This document shows, piece after piece, positions 44,376-54,334 of a DNA stretch of 64,000 nt. The DNA is from Streptomyces sp. NBC_00236 (GTDB lineage Bacteria; Actinomycetota; Actinomycetes; Streptomycetales; Streptomycetaceae): the NCBI RefSeq assembly GCF_036195045.1, contig NZ_CP108100.1, positions 7,316,001-7,380,000 on the forward strand, in the 5' to 3' direction. The notes below the pieces were generated by a model. The model did no database searches. It saw only the letters and a program-made list of their open reading frames with translations, and was not told where the DNA came from. The stretch's first letter is position 1. Every line of letters begins with the position of its first letter. Both the position numbers and the translations under genes were made by a program.

Positions 44376-45242
44376 ATGACGGTGGTACGGGGCGACGCGG
44401 AGCCGGGCACGGGCGCGGAGACCGGGGAACGGCCGGAGGGCGAGCCGGGGTCCGGAGTGATGATGGCGTTCGGACGGCAGCTGAAGCTGTTACGGCTCCG
44501 AGCGGGCCTGGACCGGACCGAGTTCGGCAAGCTGGTGGGCTACGCGGCGCAGTCGATCGCGTCGTTCGAGCAGGGGCGGCGGATCCCGCAGCCGGCGTTC
44601 ATCGACAAGGCGGACCCGGTGCTGGACGCCGGGGGCTTGTTGCTGGCGTTGAAGGATGAGCTTGCGCGGGCGCAGTACCCGCCGTTCTTCCGGGACGCGG
44701 CACGGTTGGAGGCCCAAGCGCTGGAGCTCTTTCTGTACGCGGTAAGTGCCGTGCCCGGACTGCTCCAGACTGAGGAGTACACCCGTGCCCTGCTGGCGAT
44801 GCGGCGGCCCCTTCTGGACGAGGACACGATCGAGCTGCGCGTGTCAGCTCGCATCGCGCGTCAGGAGATTCTCACTCGGTGGCCGGCCCCCTTGGTGAGC
44901 TTCGTGGTCGAGGAGGCCGTTCTGCGCCGGCCGTTCGGTGGTAGGCCAGTGCTTCGTGGCGTCCTTGAGCGGATTCTGCAGGTTGGTCAGCACCGCAGTG
45001 TCGAGGTTCAGGTCATGCCGACCGACCGGGAGGACAATGCCGGACTGGATGGACCGTTCACCTTGCTTACTCGCAAGAGTGGTGACCAAATTGCGTATCT
45101 GGAGGTGCAGGGGCGCAGCATCCTGCTGACCGACAAGGATGAGGTGCGCTCCGTCGCGGCGCGTTATGGGATCATCCGGTCGCAGGCTCTCACTCCGCGG
45201 GAGTCGCTGGGATTCATCGAGAAGTTGCTGGGAGAACTATGA
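44376..45242 (+). CDS. XRE-family regulator with DUF5753 domain (WhiJ-like)
   Basis: A 288-residue regulator. The helix-turn-helix is LKLLRLRAGLDRTEFGKLVG and SIASFEQGRRIP (about 37-70). The rest is the DUF5753 domain (ARLEAQALELFLYAVSAVPG, ILLTDKDEVRSVAARYG), probably a ligand-sensing module. The start is uncertain: ATG 44376 is used, since the extension upstream lacks homology-like sequence. It overlaps DUF397 by ATGA, so the pair is translated together. Confidence 0.85.
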   Translation: MTVVRGDAEPGTGAETGERPEGEPGSGVMMAFGRQLKLLRLRAGLDRTEFGKLVGYAAQSIASFEQGRRIPQPAFIDKADPVLDAGGLLLALKDELARAQYPPFFRDAARLEAQALELFLYAVSAVPGLLQTEEYTRALLAMRRPLLDEDTIELRVSARIARQEILTRWPAPLVSFVVEEAVLRRPFGGRPVLRGVLERILQVGQHRSVEVQVMPTDREDNAGLDGPFTLLTRKSGDQIAYLEVQGRSILLTDKDEVRSVAARYGIIRSQALTPRESLGFIEKLLGEL

Positions 45243-45439
45243 ACACCACCGGTAGCCCTGCCACGCGGGAGCTGGCTTGGTTCAAGAGCAGCTACAGCGG
45301 GGCCGAAGGCGGCGAGTGCGTCGAGGTAGCCGCCGCAGCCACCCACGTACACATCCGCGACTCGAAGCAGCTCAGCGGCCCTATGCTGACCGTTGGTCCA
45401 GAAGCGTGGGCCGGGTTCGTCGGCCTCGTCACCGGCTGA
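45239..45439 (+). CDS. DUF397 small protein
   Basis: A 66-residue protein with the DUF397 hallmarks LAWFKSSYSGAEGGECVEVA and VHIRDSKQLSGPML. DUF397 proteins are partners or antagonists of the adjacent XRE-DUF5753 regulator in Streptomyces; direct interaction here is inferred from the overlap of four bases. Confidence 0.9.
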   Translation: MNTTGSPATRELAWFKSSYSGAEGGECVEVAAAATHVHIRDSKQLSGPMLTVGPEAWAGFVGLVTG

Positions 45440-45455
45440 CCAACACCACACGACG

Positions 45456-45506
45456 ACGGGAGGGTCCCGCCGCGCGCCGCGTAGGCGCAACGGAGGACCC
45501 TCCCGT
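45456..45506. terminator. Bidirectional hairpin between DUF397 and hsdR
   Basis: A perfect 12-bp outer stem ACGGGAGGGTCC/GGACCCTCCCGT (45456-45467 with 45495-45506). The 27-base interior is itself GC-rich. It separates convergent genes. Confidence 0.75.
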
Positions 45507-45523
45507 GTCCGTGCGGGGCGGGA

Positions 45524-48500
45524 CTACTCGTCCACGTTCTCCTCGCGGCGGATCATCCGCCACGCCGCCCGGCGAGCACTGCGGTCCAGGCTGGACCGGA
45601 AGTCCTTGTCGGGGCCGAAGTACTGGCGCCCTATGCCGGCGGTCGACTCGATGTGATCGGCCATGTTGTCGGCGAAGGCGCGGTCGAAGACCTTGCCGAA
45701 GTTCGCCTCGTCGTTGACGACGGCCGCGGCCCGTACCTTCGGGTCCTCGGTCGTCTTCTTGAACGGCTTGCGGACGTCGTCCTCGGTGAACTCCGTGCCG
45801 AACTTGGCGTTGAACGCGTCGATCAGCTCAGACAGCAGCGACTTCTCCGCCTCCGCCGCACCGCCCGTGCCGTCGCCGAAGCCGGGGAGTTCGGCGGCTC
45901 CCTCGGGTGAGAGCGACACGTCGTGCTCGCCGGTCTTCTCCACCCGCAGGTGGCTGAGGTCGATCTCCCCTATGTCGACGCCACCGTCCGCGCGGCGGGG
46001 GAGACGGTTGAGGAGGTAGCGGCCGTAGAGGTGCAACCGCTCCAGCTCGGGGTCGCGGTAGGGGACGATCTGCGCGAGGAAGCCGTACTTCCGCACGTAG
46101 TCGTTGAGGTCCGCGCGGAAGTCCTCGGCCGTCTCCACATCGTCGTCCTCCTCGCTCTCCAGGAGGGGAGTGAAGCGGGCGACGGCGGGGGAGAGAAGCC
46201 GGTACAGCTCGGCGTGCAGCTTCTCCCACTTCGCCTGCGAGCCGGCCGCCTTCTCCTTCGCCGCGAAGTACGCGGTGGCGAACTCGTCCATCTCCGACTC
46301 GGAGATGATCGGGGCCGACATGACCCGGCTCTGTGCGGTGTAGAGCAGGTTCGGGTCGGAGGGGAGGGTGTTGGCCTCCTCGAAGTACGGACGGAACGCG
46401 TCCTGGATGTCCTGCGCGTCGTTCACGAAGTCCAGGACCGCCAGGTCCGCCTGCGTCTTGCGGTCGGCCGTGCGGTTGAGGCGGGAGAGCGTCTGGACGG
46501 CGGAGATGCCGGTCAGCGTCTTGTTGACGTACATGGTGGTGAGGAGCGGCTGGTCGAAGCCGGTCTGGTACTTCTCCGCGACGACCAGGATCTTGTACTC
46601 CTGCTGCCCCCGCCCGCCCGCGCTGACCGCCTTGTCGTCGGCCCGGGTGTACGCGAACGCCTTCGGCAGTGCTCTCTCCGGGATGCCGCCGTTCTCCTTG
46701 GCCTCGGTCGTCTCGTCCGTGTCGTCGCCGACCGTGAGGGAGCCGGAGAACGCCACCAGGACGCCGAGGTCCGGGTACTTGGTGTCGTACTCCCGGTCCT
46801 TGATGTAGCTCTTGATCGCCCGCGCCATCTCCGCGGCGGACTGCCGCGTGGCCGTCACCACCATGGACTTGGCCCGCCCGCCGAGCCGACCGCGGGAGTG
46901 CGTCAGGAAGTGCTCGACGATCACCTGGGCGTGCTGGGTGACGGTGCTCTCGTGGGTGAGTGCGTACCGGGCGAGCAGGGTGTTGGCCTTGGAGGGGTCC
47001 ACCTCGCGCTCGTCCGGGTTCTCGTTCACGAGCTTCCAGTACGTGTTGTACGTGACGTAGTTCCGCAGCGGGTCGAGGATGAACCCTTCCTCGATGGCCT
47101 GCCGCATGGAGTACGTGTGGAAGGGGCGGTAGGCCGCCTTGCCGTCCACGGTGTCTTCCGTGCCGAAGAGTTCGAGCGTCTTGGCCTTCGGGGTTGCGGT
47201 GAAGGCGAAGTAGGAGAGGTTGGCGGCCTGCGAGCGCTCCGCGGCCTTCTTTTTCAGCTTCTCGTCGAGCGTGACGGCCGTCGCGCCCTGGTCGTCCGAG
47301 TCGGAGTCCAGGCCGAGGTCCCGGAGAGCAGCCCGCACGGCCGTGGCGGCGTCGCCGGACTGGGAGGAGTGGGCCTCGTCCACGATGATCGCGAAGCTGG
47401 TGCCGCTGATCTCGGTCGGGTTGCGCTGGATGTAGTCCAGCAGCGCCGGGAACGAGTGCAGGGTGACCGTCACGATCTTGCCCGTGTCGCGGGACAGCGC
47501 GCGGGCGAGCTGCTCGCTCTTGGAACCGTGCTTCTCGTCGACCTTCACGACCAGGCCCTCGGTCTGCGAGAAGCTGCCGACCGTTTCGCGGAGCTGGGCG
47601 TCGAGGTTGCGGCGGTCCGTGATGACGATGACTTTGTCGAACACGGGTGAGCCCGGCTTGATCCGGCCGGTCGCGAGCGCGTCGGGGTCGAGTGTGCGGG
47701 GATCGGTGTCGGCGTGGAGGTCGCTCAGGCGGTGGGCGAGCCACCCGATGGTGTTCGACTTACCGGAACCGGCGGACGCCATCACGAGGTAGTTCTGGCC
47801 CACGCCGTGGATGGAAGCATGAGTGGTCAGCTTCTTGACGACGTCCCACTGGTGGAAGCGCGGGAAGATCGTCGACTTGGTGGTCCCGCCGCCAGGCGTC
47901 TTGGTCTTCTGCTGGTGCACGTAACGCTGAAGCAGGTCCAGCCAGTTGTCCCGCGCCCAGACCTGCTCCCACAGGTAGGAGGTGGCGTAGGTGCCGTACG
48001 CGGTCGGGGCCGGGTTTCCGGCACCACCGGGCAGGCCAGCGCCGTTGGAGCCGGTGTTGAACGGGAGGAAGCGGGTGTTCTTGCCCCGGAGCTGGGTGGC
48101 GACGAAGACGAGATCCGGGTCCACGGCGAAGTTGGCGATGACGCGGCGGGTGAAGATCAGCTCGGTGGGGTCGCGGTCGGCGCGGTACTGCTCCTTGGCG
48201 TGCTCGACGCCCTGCCGGGTGAGCGGGTTCTTCAGCTCGGCGGTGGCGACGGGGATGCCGTTCAGGAACAAGGTCAGGTCAAGCCGGTTGTTCCAGTCGG
48301 CCTGCTTGGTGGCGTAGGCGAGTTCGCGTACGACGGTGAGGCGGTTGGCCCGGTAGCCGTCGAGCACGGAGTCGTCGGCGACCAGATTCGGCTTGAAGTA
48401 GGCCACGCGGAGACGGACGCCCCGGTCCTTTACGCCGTTGCGGAGGACCTTGAGGAGGCCCTCTTCGCTGATGGCCTTGTCGAGGCGCTGGGCGAAGCCG

Positions 48501-48709
48501 CGCTGGGCGGCGTTGACGTCGTTGCCGTAGACGGCGAGGAGTTCGTCCCACTCGCGGATCTGGCTCTCGCCGAGGAACGTGAACAGTTCGTTGGTGTCGA
48601 GGCCGAGGTCGGCCTGATAGTCCTCGGGTCGCGCCTCGTGCCAGCCGCGCTCGGTCATGGCTGCGACGATGGCGTCGCCGAAGGCGGACTCGCTGTGTAT
48701 GGGGCTCAC
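45524..48709 (-). CDS. hsdR: Type I restriction endonuclease subunit R (HsdR)
   Basis: A 1061-residue motor-nuclease. The N-terminal PD-(D/E)XK core shows RLDLTLFLNGIPVATAELKN with D near 144 and ExK near 155-157. Walker A ASAGSGKS is near 310-317 and VDEAHSSQSG near 441, with later helicase blocks KYQTGFDQPLL and SRLNRT. The C-terminal helical domain binds the methylase. It cleaves unmodified DNA after ATP-driven translocation. GTG start overlaps the HsdS stop by four bases. All key residues are intact. Confidence 0.95.
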   Translation of the reverse strand: MSPIHSESAFGDAIVAAMTERGWHEARPEDYQADLGLDTNELFTFLGESQIREWDELLAVYGNDVNAAQRGFAQRLDKAISEEGLLKVLRNGVKDRGVRLRVAYFKPNLVADDSVLDGYRANRLTVVRELAYATKQADWNNRLDLTLFLNGIPVATAELKNPLTRQGVEHAKEQYRADRDPTELIFTRRVIANFAVDPDLVFVATQLRGKNTRFLPFNTGSNGAGLPGGAGNPAPTAYGTYATSYLWEQVWARDNWLDLLQRYVHQQKTKTPGGGTTKSTIFPRFHQWDVVKKLTTHASIHGVGQNYLVMASAGSGKSNTIGWLAHRLSDLHADTDPRTLDPDALATGRIKPGSPVFDKVIVITDRRNLDAQLRETVGSFSQTEGLVVKVDEKHGSKSEQLARALSRDTGKIVTVTLHSFPALLDYIQRNPTEISGTSFAIIVDEAHSSQSGDAATAVRAALRDLGLDSDSDDQGATAVTLDEKLKKKAAERSQAANLSYFAFTATPKAKTLELFGTEDTVDGKAAYRPFHTYSMRQAIEEGFILDPLRNYVTYNTYWKLVNENPDEREVDPSKANTLLARYALTHESTVTQHAQVIVEHFLTHSRGRLGGRAKSMVVTATRQSAAEMARAIKSYIKDREYDTKYPDLGVLVAFSGSLTVGDDTDETTEAKENGGIPERALPKAFAYTRADDKAVSAGGRGQQEYKILVVAEKYQTGFDQPLLTTMYVNKTLTGISAVQTLSRLNRTADRKTQADLAVLDFVNDAQDIQDAFRPYFEEANTLPSDPNLLYTAQSRVMSAPIISESEMDEFATAYFAAKEKAAGSQAKWEKLHAELYRLLSPAVARFTPLLESEEDDDVETAEDFRADLNDYVRKYGFLAQIVPYRDPELERLHLYGRYLLNRLPRRADGGVDIGEIDLSHLRVEKTGEHDVSLSPEGAAELPGFGDGTGGAAEAEKSLLSELIDAFNAKFGTEFTEDDVRKPFKKTTEDPKVRAAAVVNDEANFGKVFDRAFADNMADHIESTAGIGRQYFGPDKDFRSSLDRSARRAAWRMIRREENVDE

Positions 48710-49977
48710 GATGCCGGGACTCCGTCCGTTACGTTGCGGCCGCTGGCGGTGGAGACGTCGAACTGGCCGGTTACGGCGGCGGTGATGAGGGCTTGGCGGC
48801 GTTCGGAGGCGAGTCTCTCCGAGCTTTCGATTGCAGTGCAGAGGGGTTGCAACTGCATGATCCATGCCCCGATTTCGACTTGTTCGGCGGCAGGAACTAC
48901 GGGGACGTTGATTCGCCCAAAAAGATCCCAGTTTCGAAAGTCTACGGCTCGTTCCCGAGTGCTGGTGGCGAAATTGCCAAGGTAGCCCTGCAACGCCAGG
49001 AGTCGGAGAAGTCTCGCGAGGAAGCGACCATCGCCCCCGCAGGCAGGGACGCAGATGTGGTAGACAGGGCTGCAATTTCCACTGGCCTCGGACACGCCGA
49101 TGGCGCCCGCGAATCCATCGAGGCCATGCACGACAACATCGTCAACTTGGACGTGCTGCCCCTGAGGCTCAGTAGTGGCTGACAAGGTATAGCCCTCTGA
49201 GCGGCGGAGACTTCGCTCGGTTACTTGCCCATCACGGAAGGCGGTGATAACACCCTCGTTTGCGACGGGTGGTCTAATTACCTTGGTTAGCAGACGGCGA
49301 ATCGGAAGCGTGGGATCGCCCGTCTCCGGCAGCGTCAGGCGGCTTCTGCCAACGTGCCCAAGCACTCTGCTATCGATGCGTTCATTCAGGACGTGCAGCA
49401 GGCGACGCTTTTTATTGACGATATTATCGAGCTTCCTCGTTTCGGTGTCCAGGAAGTCTGCGATGCGGAATTGTTCCTCGATCGAGGGTACTGGGATTCG
49501 GATATCCCGTGCTGCTTCCAGGTTGATCCTTGACCTGGTGGAGCCCCGTGCTAGTGATGACACTCGCTGAGTCACTGGAGCGGAATTTAGAGCCCATGCC
49601 GCGTAACGATGCAAGAGTCGTGATTCGTCCAGGCGGACGCGAAAGCAGTCCGCTTTGACGATTGCGGGACTCGCAGTGTTAGGTGCCAGGCAGGCGCGGC
49701 CAACAGGGTTATTGAGATCTCCGAGCCCTGCAATGAGGAGGTCTCCTGCCTTCACTTCGTGTCGTCGTAGGGATTCGAAGTAGTCGAGCGGAATGTATGC
49801 AGCGTCAGCGTTCCGAAAGCTGGCCGTTCCGATGTTGCCCAACCGAATCACTCTTGCGCCGCTATCGGAATAGTGGCTGCTGGTTAGTGAGCTGCCGAAT
49901 GGTCCATCAGTGATGCTGGTCACGAAGCGCCTGAGTGGAGCGCCGTCATGAGGGAAGGGCCGTGCGGTGGTGTTCAC
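48706..49977 (-). CDS. hsdS: Type I restriction-modification specificity subunit (HsdS)
   Basis: A 423-residue protein with two target-recognition domains, each followed by a conserved helix: RIPVPSIEEQFRIADFLDTE after the first and VPVVPAAEQVEIGAWI after the second. It dictates the bipartite DNA target for HsdM and HsdR. Base composition is visibly more AT-rich than hsdR and hsdM, especially in the TRDs, as expected for exchanged specificity domains. GTG start overlaps the hsdM stop by four bases. Confidence 0.93.
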   Translation of the reverse strand: MNTTARPFPHDGAPLRRFVTSITDGPFGSSLTSSHYSDSGARVIRLGNIGTASFRNADAAYIPLDYFESLRRHEVKAGDLLIAGLGDLNNPVGRACLAPNTASPAIVKADCFRVRLDESRLLHRYAAWALNSAPVTQRVSSLARGSTRSRINLEAARDIRIPVPSIEEQFRIADFLDTETRKLDNIVNKKRRLLHVLNERIDSRVLGHVGRSRLTLPETGDPTLPIRRLLTKVIRPPVANEGVITAFRDGQVTERSLRRSEGYTLSATTEPQGQHVQVDDVVVHGLDGFAGAIGVSEASGNCSPVYHICVPACGGDGRFLARLLRLLALQGYLGNFATSTRERAVDFRNWDLFGRINVPVVPAAEQVEIGAWIMQLQPLCTAIESSERLASERRQALITAAVTGQFDVSTASGRNVTDGVPAS

Positions 49978-52091
49978 CCCGTCACCTCGCTCAAAAGAGT
50001 CTGAATTTCAGCCTCCAGAGCTTTGAGGTCCGCATCGATATCTGCCAGCGGTCTCGGCTGTACGTATGTGTAGAAGTGCTGAGTTACCGGAACCTCGTAC
50101 CCCACCTTGGTCTTCGTGTAGTCAATCCACGCATCCGGCACATGCGGGTGCACCTCCCGCTTCAGGTACTCCTCCACGTCCTCACCCAACGGCACGTTCT
50201 CGTAGTCCCGCAGATCCGCATCCGGCTCCGGGGCACCGCCCTTGAGGAGCTGAACCTCCCCCTCCGGATCCCGCACCCCCACCGCATCCCGAAAAGCCTT
50301 GGCGAACGGTGCCCCCGTCGGCCCCGGCACGCCGGCCTCCGCCATTGCGCTCCGCACCGCCACCTGAGCCTCGGACTTGGTGGCCCACTCGCTACCCAGC
50401 AGCGGCCTCAACGCACCCCCGAGGACCGACACCTCCGCATCGGCCAGCTTCTGGAACTGGGCCTCCTCATCCTCCGTGAGCTTCCGCCGGACCTTCGCCT
50501 TGGCAGCGAGCTCCGGCTCACGCGGCAGGAAGCGCTCCTCGGCCCACTTCTGCACCGGCTTCGACGCGAGCAGCGCGGCCAGGGTCTCCTCCGTCAGCTC
50601 GAACCGCAGCTTCAGCGGGCGCTCCACCGTGATCCGCTGGTAGCCGAACGCCGTGTTGTCGAAGACCTTCACCTTGGCGTGCAGCGGGTGCTCCGCGTCC
50701 GCCGCCGCTGCCACCGCTTCCCCGTACAGGCGGGTGATGTCGCCGATGTGGTTCGGCTTGCCACCCGTACCGTCGCCCAGTTCCTTGCGCTTGTCGCCCA
50801 GCGACTTTCGCATCTTCACCCACTGGTCGCGCGCGTCCAGCAACACGACCTTGCCCTTGTGCTGGGCGTCCTTCCGGTTCGTCAGGATCCAGAAGTACGT
50901 GGAGATACCGGTGTTGTAGAAGAGCTGGTCCGGCAGGGCGACGATCGCCTCCAGCCAGTCGTTCTCCAGGATCCAGCGGCGGATCTCCGACTCGCCCGAG
51001 CCGGCCGCGCCCGTGAACAGGGGTGAACCGTTGAAGACGATCGCGATGCGCGAGCCGCCCCCGCCGTTCACGTCCACCGGCTTCATCTTCGAGATCATGT
51101 GCTGGAGGAAGAGCAGCGAGCCGTCGTTGATACGAGGCAGGCCGGCGCCGAAGCGGCCGGAGTCGCCGAGGTTCGCGTGCTCGTACTCGACCTCCTCCTT
51201 GACCTTCTTCCACTCCACGCCGAACGGCGGGTTCGCCAGCAGGTAGTCGAACTTCTCGCGCTTGTGGCCGTCGTCCGAGAAGGAGTTGCCGAACGCGATG
51301 TTCTCCGGGTCCTGGCCCTTGATCATCAGGTCGGACCGGCAGATCGCCCAGGACTCCGGGTTGAGTTCCTGGCCGCTCACCTCCACCGTGGCGTCCTTGT
51401 TGTACGCCTTGATGTGGTCCTCGGCCGCGCTGAGCATGCCGCCCGTCCCGCAGGCCGGGTCCATGACCGTACGCACGACACCGGGCATGCTGAGCGCGTC
51501 GCCGTCCGGGGCGATGAGCAGGCTGACCATCAGTTTGATGACTTCGCGCGGGGTGAAGTGCTCACCCGCGGTCTCGTTGGACTGCTCGGAGAAGCGGCGG
51601 ATCAACTCCTCGAAGATGTAGCCCATGTTGTGGTTGGACACGGCCTCGGGGCGCAGGTCCAGGTCCGTGAACTTGCCGATGACCTGATAGAGCAGGTTCG
51701 CGCTGTCCAGCTTGCGGATCTGCTGGGCGAACTCGTACTTCTCCAGCACCTCGCGGGCGTTCGGCGAGAAGGCGCCGATGTAGATCTGGAGGTTCGTCGC
51801 CGCGTTGTCCGGGTCACCGGCGATCGACTTCAGTGTCAGGCTGCTCGTGTTGTAGAACGAGTGGCCCGCAGCACGTGGCAGGAAGTAGTCCGGGTCGAGC
51901 TCCTGCTCCTTGCACCGGACGACCGCTTCCGCGACCTTCTCGCGCGTCGGCTCCAGGACGCATTCCAGGCGGCGCAGCACGGTGAACGGCAGGATGACCT
52001 TGCCGTAGTCGGACTGCTTGTAATCGCCGCGCAGGAGGTCGGCGACGGACCAGGCGTGGTTCGCCAGCTCCGTGTGCTTACTGCTGTTCAA
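49974..52091 (-). CDS. hsdM: Type I restriction-modification N6-adenine methyltransferase (HsdM)
   Basis: A 705-residue methylase. The N-terminal helical HsdM_N domain begins near WSVADLLRGDYKQSDYGKVI. SAM-binding motif I DPACGTGGML is near 209-218 and catalytic motif NPPFG near 286-290. A long C-terminal extension ends in a coiled-coil (LKALEAEIQTLLSEVTG). It protects host DNA by methylating adenine in the target set by HsdS. It is the first gene of the overlapping hsdMSR operon; 79 bases separate it from the solo methylase upstream. Confidence 0.95.
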   Translation of the reverse strand: MNSSKHTELANHAWSVADLLRGDYKQSDYGKVILPFTVLRRLECVLEPTREKVAEAVVRCKEQELDPDYFLPRAAGHSFYNTSSLTLKSIAGDPDNAATNLQIYIGAFSPNAREVLEKYEFAQQIRKLDSANLLYQVIGKFTDLDLRPEAVSNHNMGYIFEELIRRFSEQSNETAGEHFTPREVIKLMVSLLIAPDGDALSMPGVVRTVMDPACGTGGMLSAAEDHIKAYNKDATVEVSGQELNPESWAICRSDLMIKGQDPENIAFGNSFSDDGHKREKFDYLLANPPFGVEWKKVKEEVEYEHANLGDSGRFGAGLPRINDGSLLFLQHMISKMKPVDVNGGGGSRIAIVFNGSPLFTGAAGSGESEIRRWILENDWLEAIVALPDQLFYNTGISTYFWILTNRKDAQHKGKVVLLDARDQWVKMRKSLGDKRKELGDGTGGKPNHIGDITRLYGEAVAAAADAEHPLHAKVKVFDNTAFGYQRITVERPLKLRFELTEETLAALLASKPVQKWAEERFLPREPELAAKAKVRRKLTEDEEAQFQKLADAEVSVLGGALRPLLGSEWATKSEAQVAVRSAMAEAGVPGPTGAPFAKAFRDAVGVRDPEGEVQLLKGGAPEPDADLRDYENVPLGEDVEEYLKREVHPHVPDAWIDYTKTKVGYEVPVTQHFYTYVQPRPLADIDADLKALEAEIQTLLSEVTG

Positions 52092-52170
52092 CGCGTTCCC
52101 TTCGATGGACCCGGACCGGCCGGGACGGTTGCGCTTCAGTGTGGTGGATGTGTGAAGGCCGCGTTGCCGT

Positions 52171-54309
52171 TCAGGCCAACGGGTCTTCCGGCGGCGGGCG
52201 CAGCGCCCCCGCCGTCAGGCCGGTGAGCAGCGCGTGGGCCGTGGCCTCGGCGAGCTCGGCCGTCCGGCGGGCGGCGGTGCGGAGTTCGTGGGTGTGGCGG
52301 AACGCGGCCCCGTAGCGGCGTTGTTCCTCCAGCGGAAGCAGCGGTACGCGCAGCCGGCCCGGGGAGACGTGCAGGATGGTGCTGCCCGTGGAGGCTCCGG
52401 CGATGTTGGCCTCGGCCCCTAGGAACCCCGCCAGGAACCAGGGGTCGAGCCGCGCCGGGTCCGGGCGGAGCAGGTGGATGTGGTGGCCGAGGAGGGCCTC
52501 GGCGTCCGCCTCGTCCGCGACGCGGGCCATGAAGCCGTTGCCGCCGGCTACGCCGCGTACCAGCACATCGCCCGGGGCGACCGTGTGCGCCGCGTCGGTG
52601 CGCAGGTCCTCCGGTGTGCCCGAGGGGCCGGTGCCGCTGCTGATGTCGGACGCGGTGAGCACCAGGCGTTCCCCGTTGCCCCCGGCCCCGGTCTCACCGC
52701 GGGTCCCGGGGACCGCCGCCCGTAGCAAGGAGAGCGCGCCGCCTCGGGCGAGGTCGGAGACCGTCGCCGTGCGCCAGGCCCGGGAGGACTCGGCGACCGT
52801 CTCCCAGGGGCCGACGCCCGCCGCGCTCTCCAACTGGGGGAGGGAGGCGACGAGCAGCGCGCGCCGTTCCTGCGCGCGCCCCGCCACCTCCGCCGGGTCG
52901 AGGTCGGCGGGCGCGGTGCGCACCTGCCGGGCTGGCGTGAGGTCGACGAGGTCGTCGACCAGGTCGATCGTCGCGACGGCGCGTGCCGTGCCAGGGGTAT
53001 CGGTGAAGGAGTCCGGGGCCTGCCTGTACGCGGACCAGTGGCTCAGGACCTCGGCCGACAGCGCGTCCCAGTCCACCCCGCCTCGACGGGTCCGGGGCCG
53101 GGAGTGCGTGTCCTGCGGCGACCCCGCAGCACCGTCGCGCTGGTCCCCGCTCACGTCCACGAACAGCACCGACGCACCACCCGTGCCCCCCGGCTCAGGG
53201 CGCTGGAGCACCCACAGGTGCAGGCCGATGTGCAGTGGCGCCGAAGCGCCGACGGGCAGACCGACAACGGCGCGCAGTGCTCCGCTGCGTACGAGCTCCG
53301 CACGGATGCGGCGGCCCGAGGCACGGGTGGACGTGGCCGGCGGGAGCAGCATCGCGGCATAGCCGCCGGGTTCCAGATGTGCGAGGGCGTGCTGCGTCCA
53401 GGCCAGCTCCGACTCGATCCGCGGCGGCACGCCGTAGGCCCACCGCTGGTCGTACGCGAGCTCCTCGTGGCCCCAGTCGCGGTCGCCGTACGGCGGGTGG
53501 CAGAGCACGCCGCCGACCCGAAGGTCCGGGAAGGCGTCGGCGCGCAGGGTGTCGCCCGCGCGGACGGTGACCTGCGCGTCGGGGGCCGCGAGCAGCAGGC
53601 GTACCGCGCTGCGCTGGGCCTGCACGGGCAGGGAGTCCTGGCCGTACAACTCCGTGGCGCCTCGGCGGGCCGCCGCCGCGAGCAGGCTGCCGCTGCCGCA
53701 CGCCGGATCGAGAACGCGCGTCGTGCGATCCGGCAGCAGCCGGGCCATGAGGTCCGCGAGTTTCGGCGGCGTGCGGTACGTGCCGCTGGAGGCGGTGTCG
53801 TCCAGTTCGCGTTCGGCGAGGACATTGAGGGCGCTCTGCGCACCTTCGCCGCAGACGCACCGCACCAGGGCCCGGAGCGCGGCCACGTCATCCGGACCAA
53901 AACCAGTGGCCTCGGCCCCGGGGACCGCCCCGGCGAGCTCTGCCGCAGCTTTGTCGGCCTGGGCGATGACGTCGGAGTCGGGCAGGCCGTCGAGCGCGGC
54001 GAGATCGTCCGCGCTTCGGCGCGACGCCGCCAGAACGAGAGGGAACAGGCGGGCTGCCACGCCGGCCCCGGATCCGTGGAGTCGCAATACGGTGCGCAGC
54101 TCTTCCGAGGGCGTGGCAGCGGACGACTGGCCGCGTGCCTCCAGCCATCCCCGCACCGCTTCCAGGTCGTAGAGCGGACTGCTGTCGGTGCCGCCCGACG
54201 GGGCTGGGAAGTCGTCGTGCCGACGGCGCCAGTTGCTGACGGTGGCACGCGTGACCCCGGCGATCCGTGAGATCTCGGCGGCGGTCACCTGAGCGGGTGG
54301 CTGGGGCAT
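52171..54309 (-). CDS. HTH-methyltransferase-TRD fusion protein with atypical HPPY motif
   Basis: A 712-residue protein. An N-terminal helix-turn-helix (AAEISRIAGVTRATVSNWRRR, about 10-30) precedes an N6-methylase-like core: TYRTPPKLADLM, motif I DPACGSGSLL (201-210), and motif IV reading CHPPYGDRDW with HPPY at 271-274 in place of NPPY. The C-terminal 200 residues look like an HsdS-type target-recognition domain (GSTILHVSPGRLRVPLLPLEEQ). It is thus a single-chain modification-like protein with a regulator-like head. The ATG at 54309 has AGGAA 6 bases upstream. Divergent from a DndB-like gene. Confidence 0.82.
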   Translation of the reverse strand: MPQPPAQVTAAEISRIAGVTRATVSNWRRRHDDFPAPSGGTDSSPLYDLEAVRGWLEARGQSSAATPSEELRTVLRLHGSGAGVAARLFPLVLAASRRSADDLAALDGLPDSDVIAQADKAAAELAGAVPGAEATGFGPDDVAALRALVRCVCGEGAQSALNVLAERELDDTASSGTYRTPPKLADLMARLLPDRTTRVLDPACGSGSLLAAAARRGATELYGQDSLPVQAQRSAVRLLLAAPDAQVTVRAGDTLRADAFPDLRVGGVLCHPPYGDRDWGHEELAYDQRWAYGVPPRIESELAWTQHALAHLEPGGYAAMLLPPATSTRASGRRIRAELVRSGALRAVVGLPVGASAPLHIGLHLWVLQRPEPGGTGGASVLFVDVSGDQRDGAAGSPQDTHSRPRTRRGGVDWDALSAEVLSHWSAYRQAPDSFTDTPGTARAVATIDLVDDLVDLTPARQVRTAPADLDPAEVAGRAQERRALLVASLPQLESAAGVGPWETVAESSRAWRTATVSDLARGGALSLLRAAVPGTRGETGAGGNGERLVLTASDISSGTGPSGTPEDLRTDAAHTVAPGDVLVRGVAGGNGFMARVADEADAEALLGHHIHLLRPDPARLDPWFLAGFLGAEANIAGASTGSTILHVSPGRLRVPLLPLEEQRRYGAAFRHTHELRTAARRTAELAEATAHALLTGLTAGALRPPPEDPLA

Positions 54310-54334
54310 GGGGGTTCCTGGCCTCTCGGGAGTG

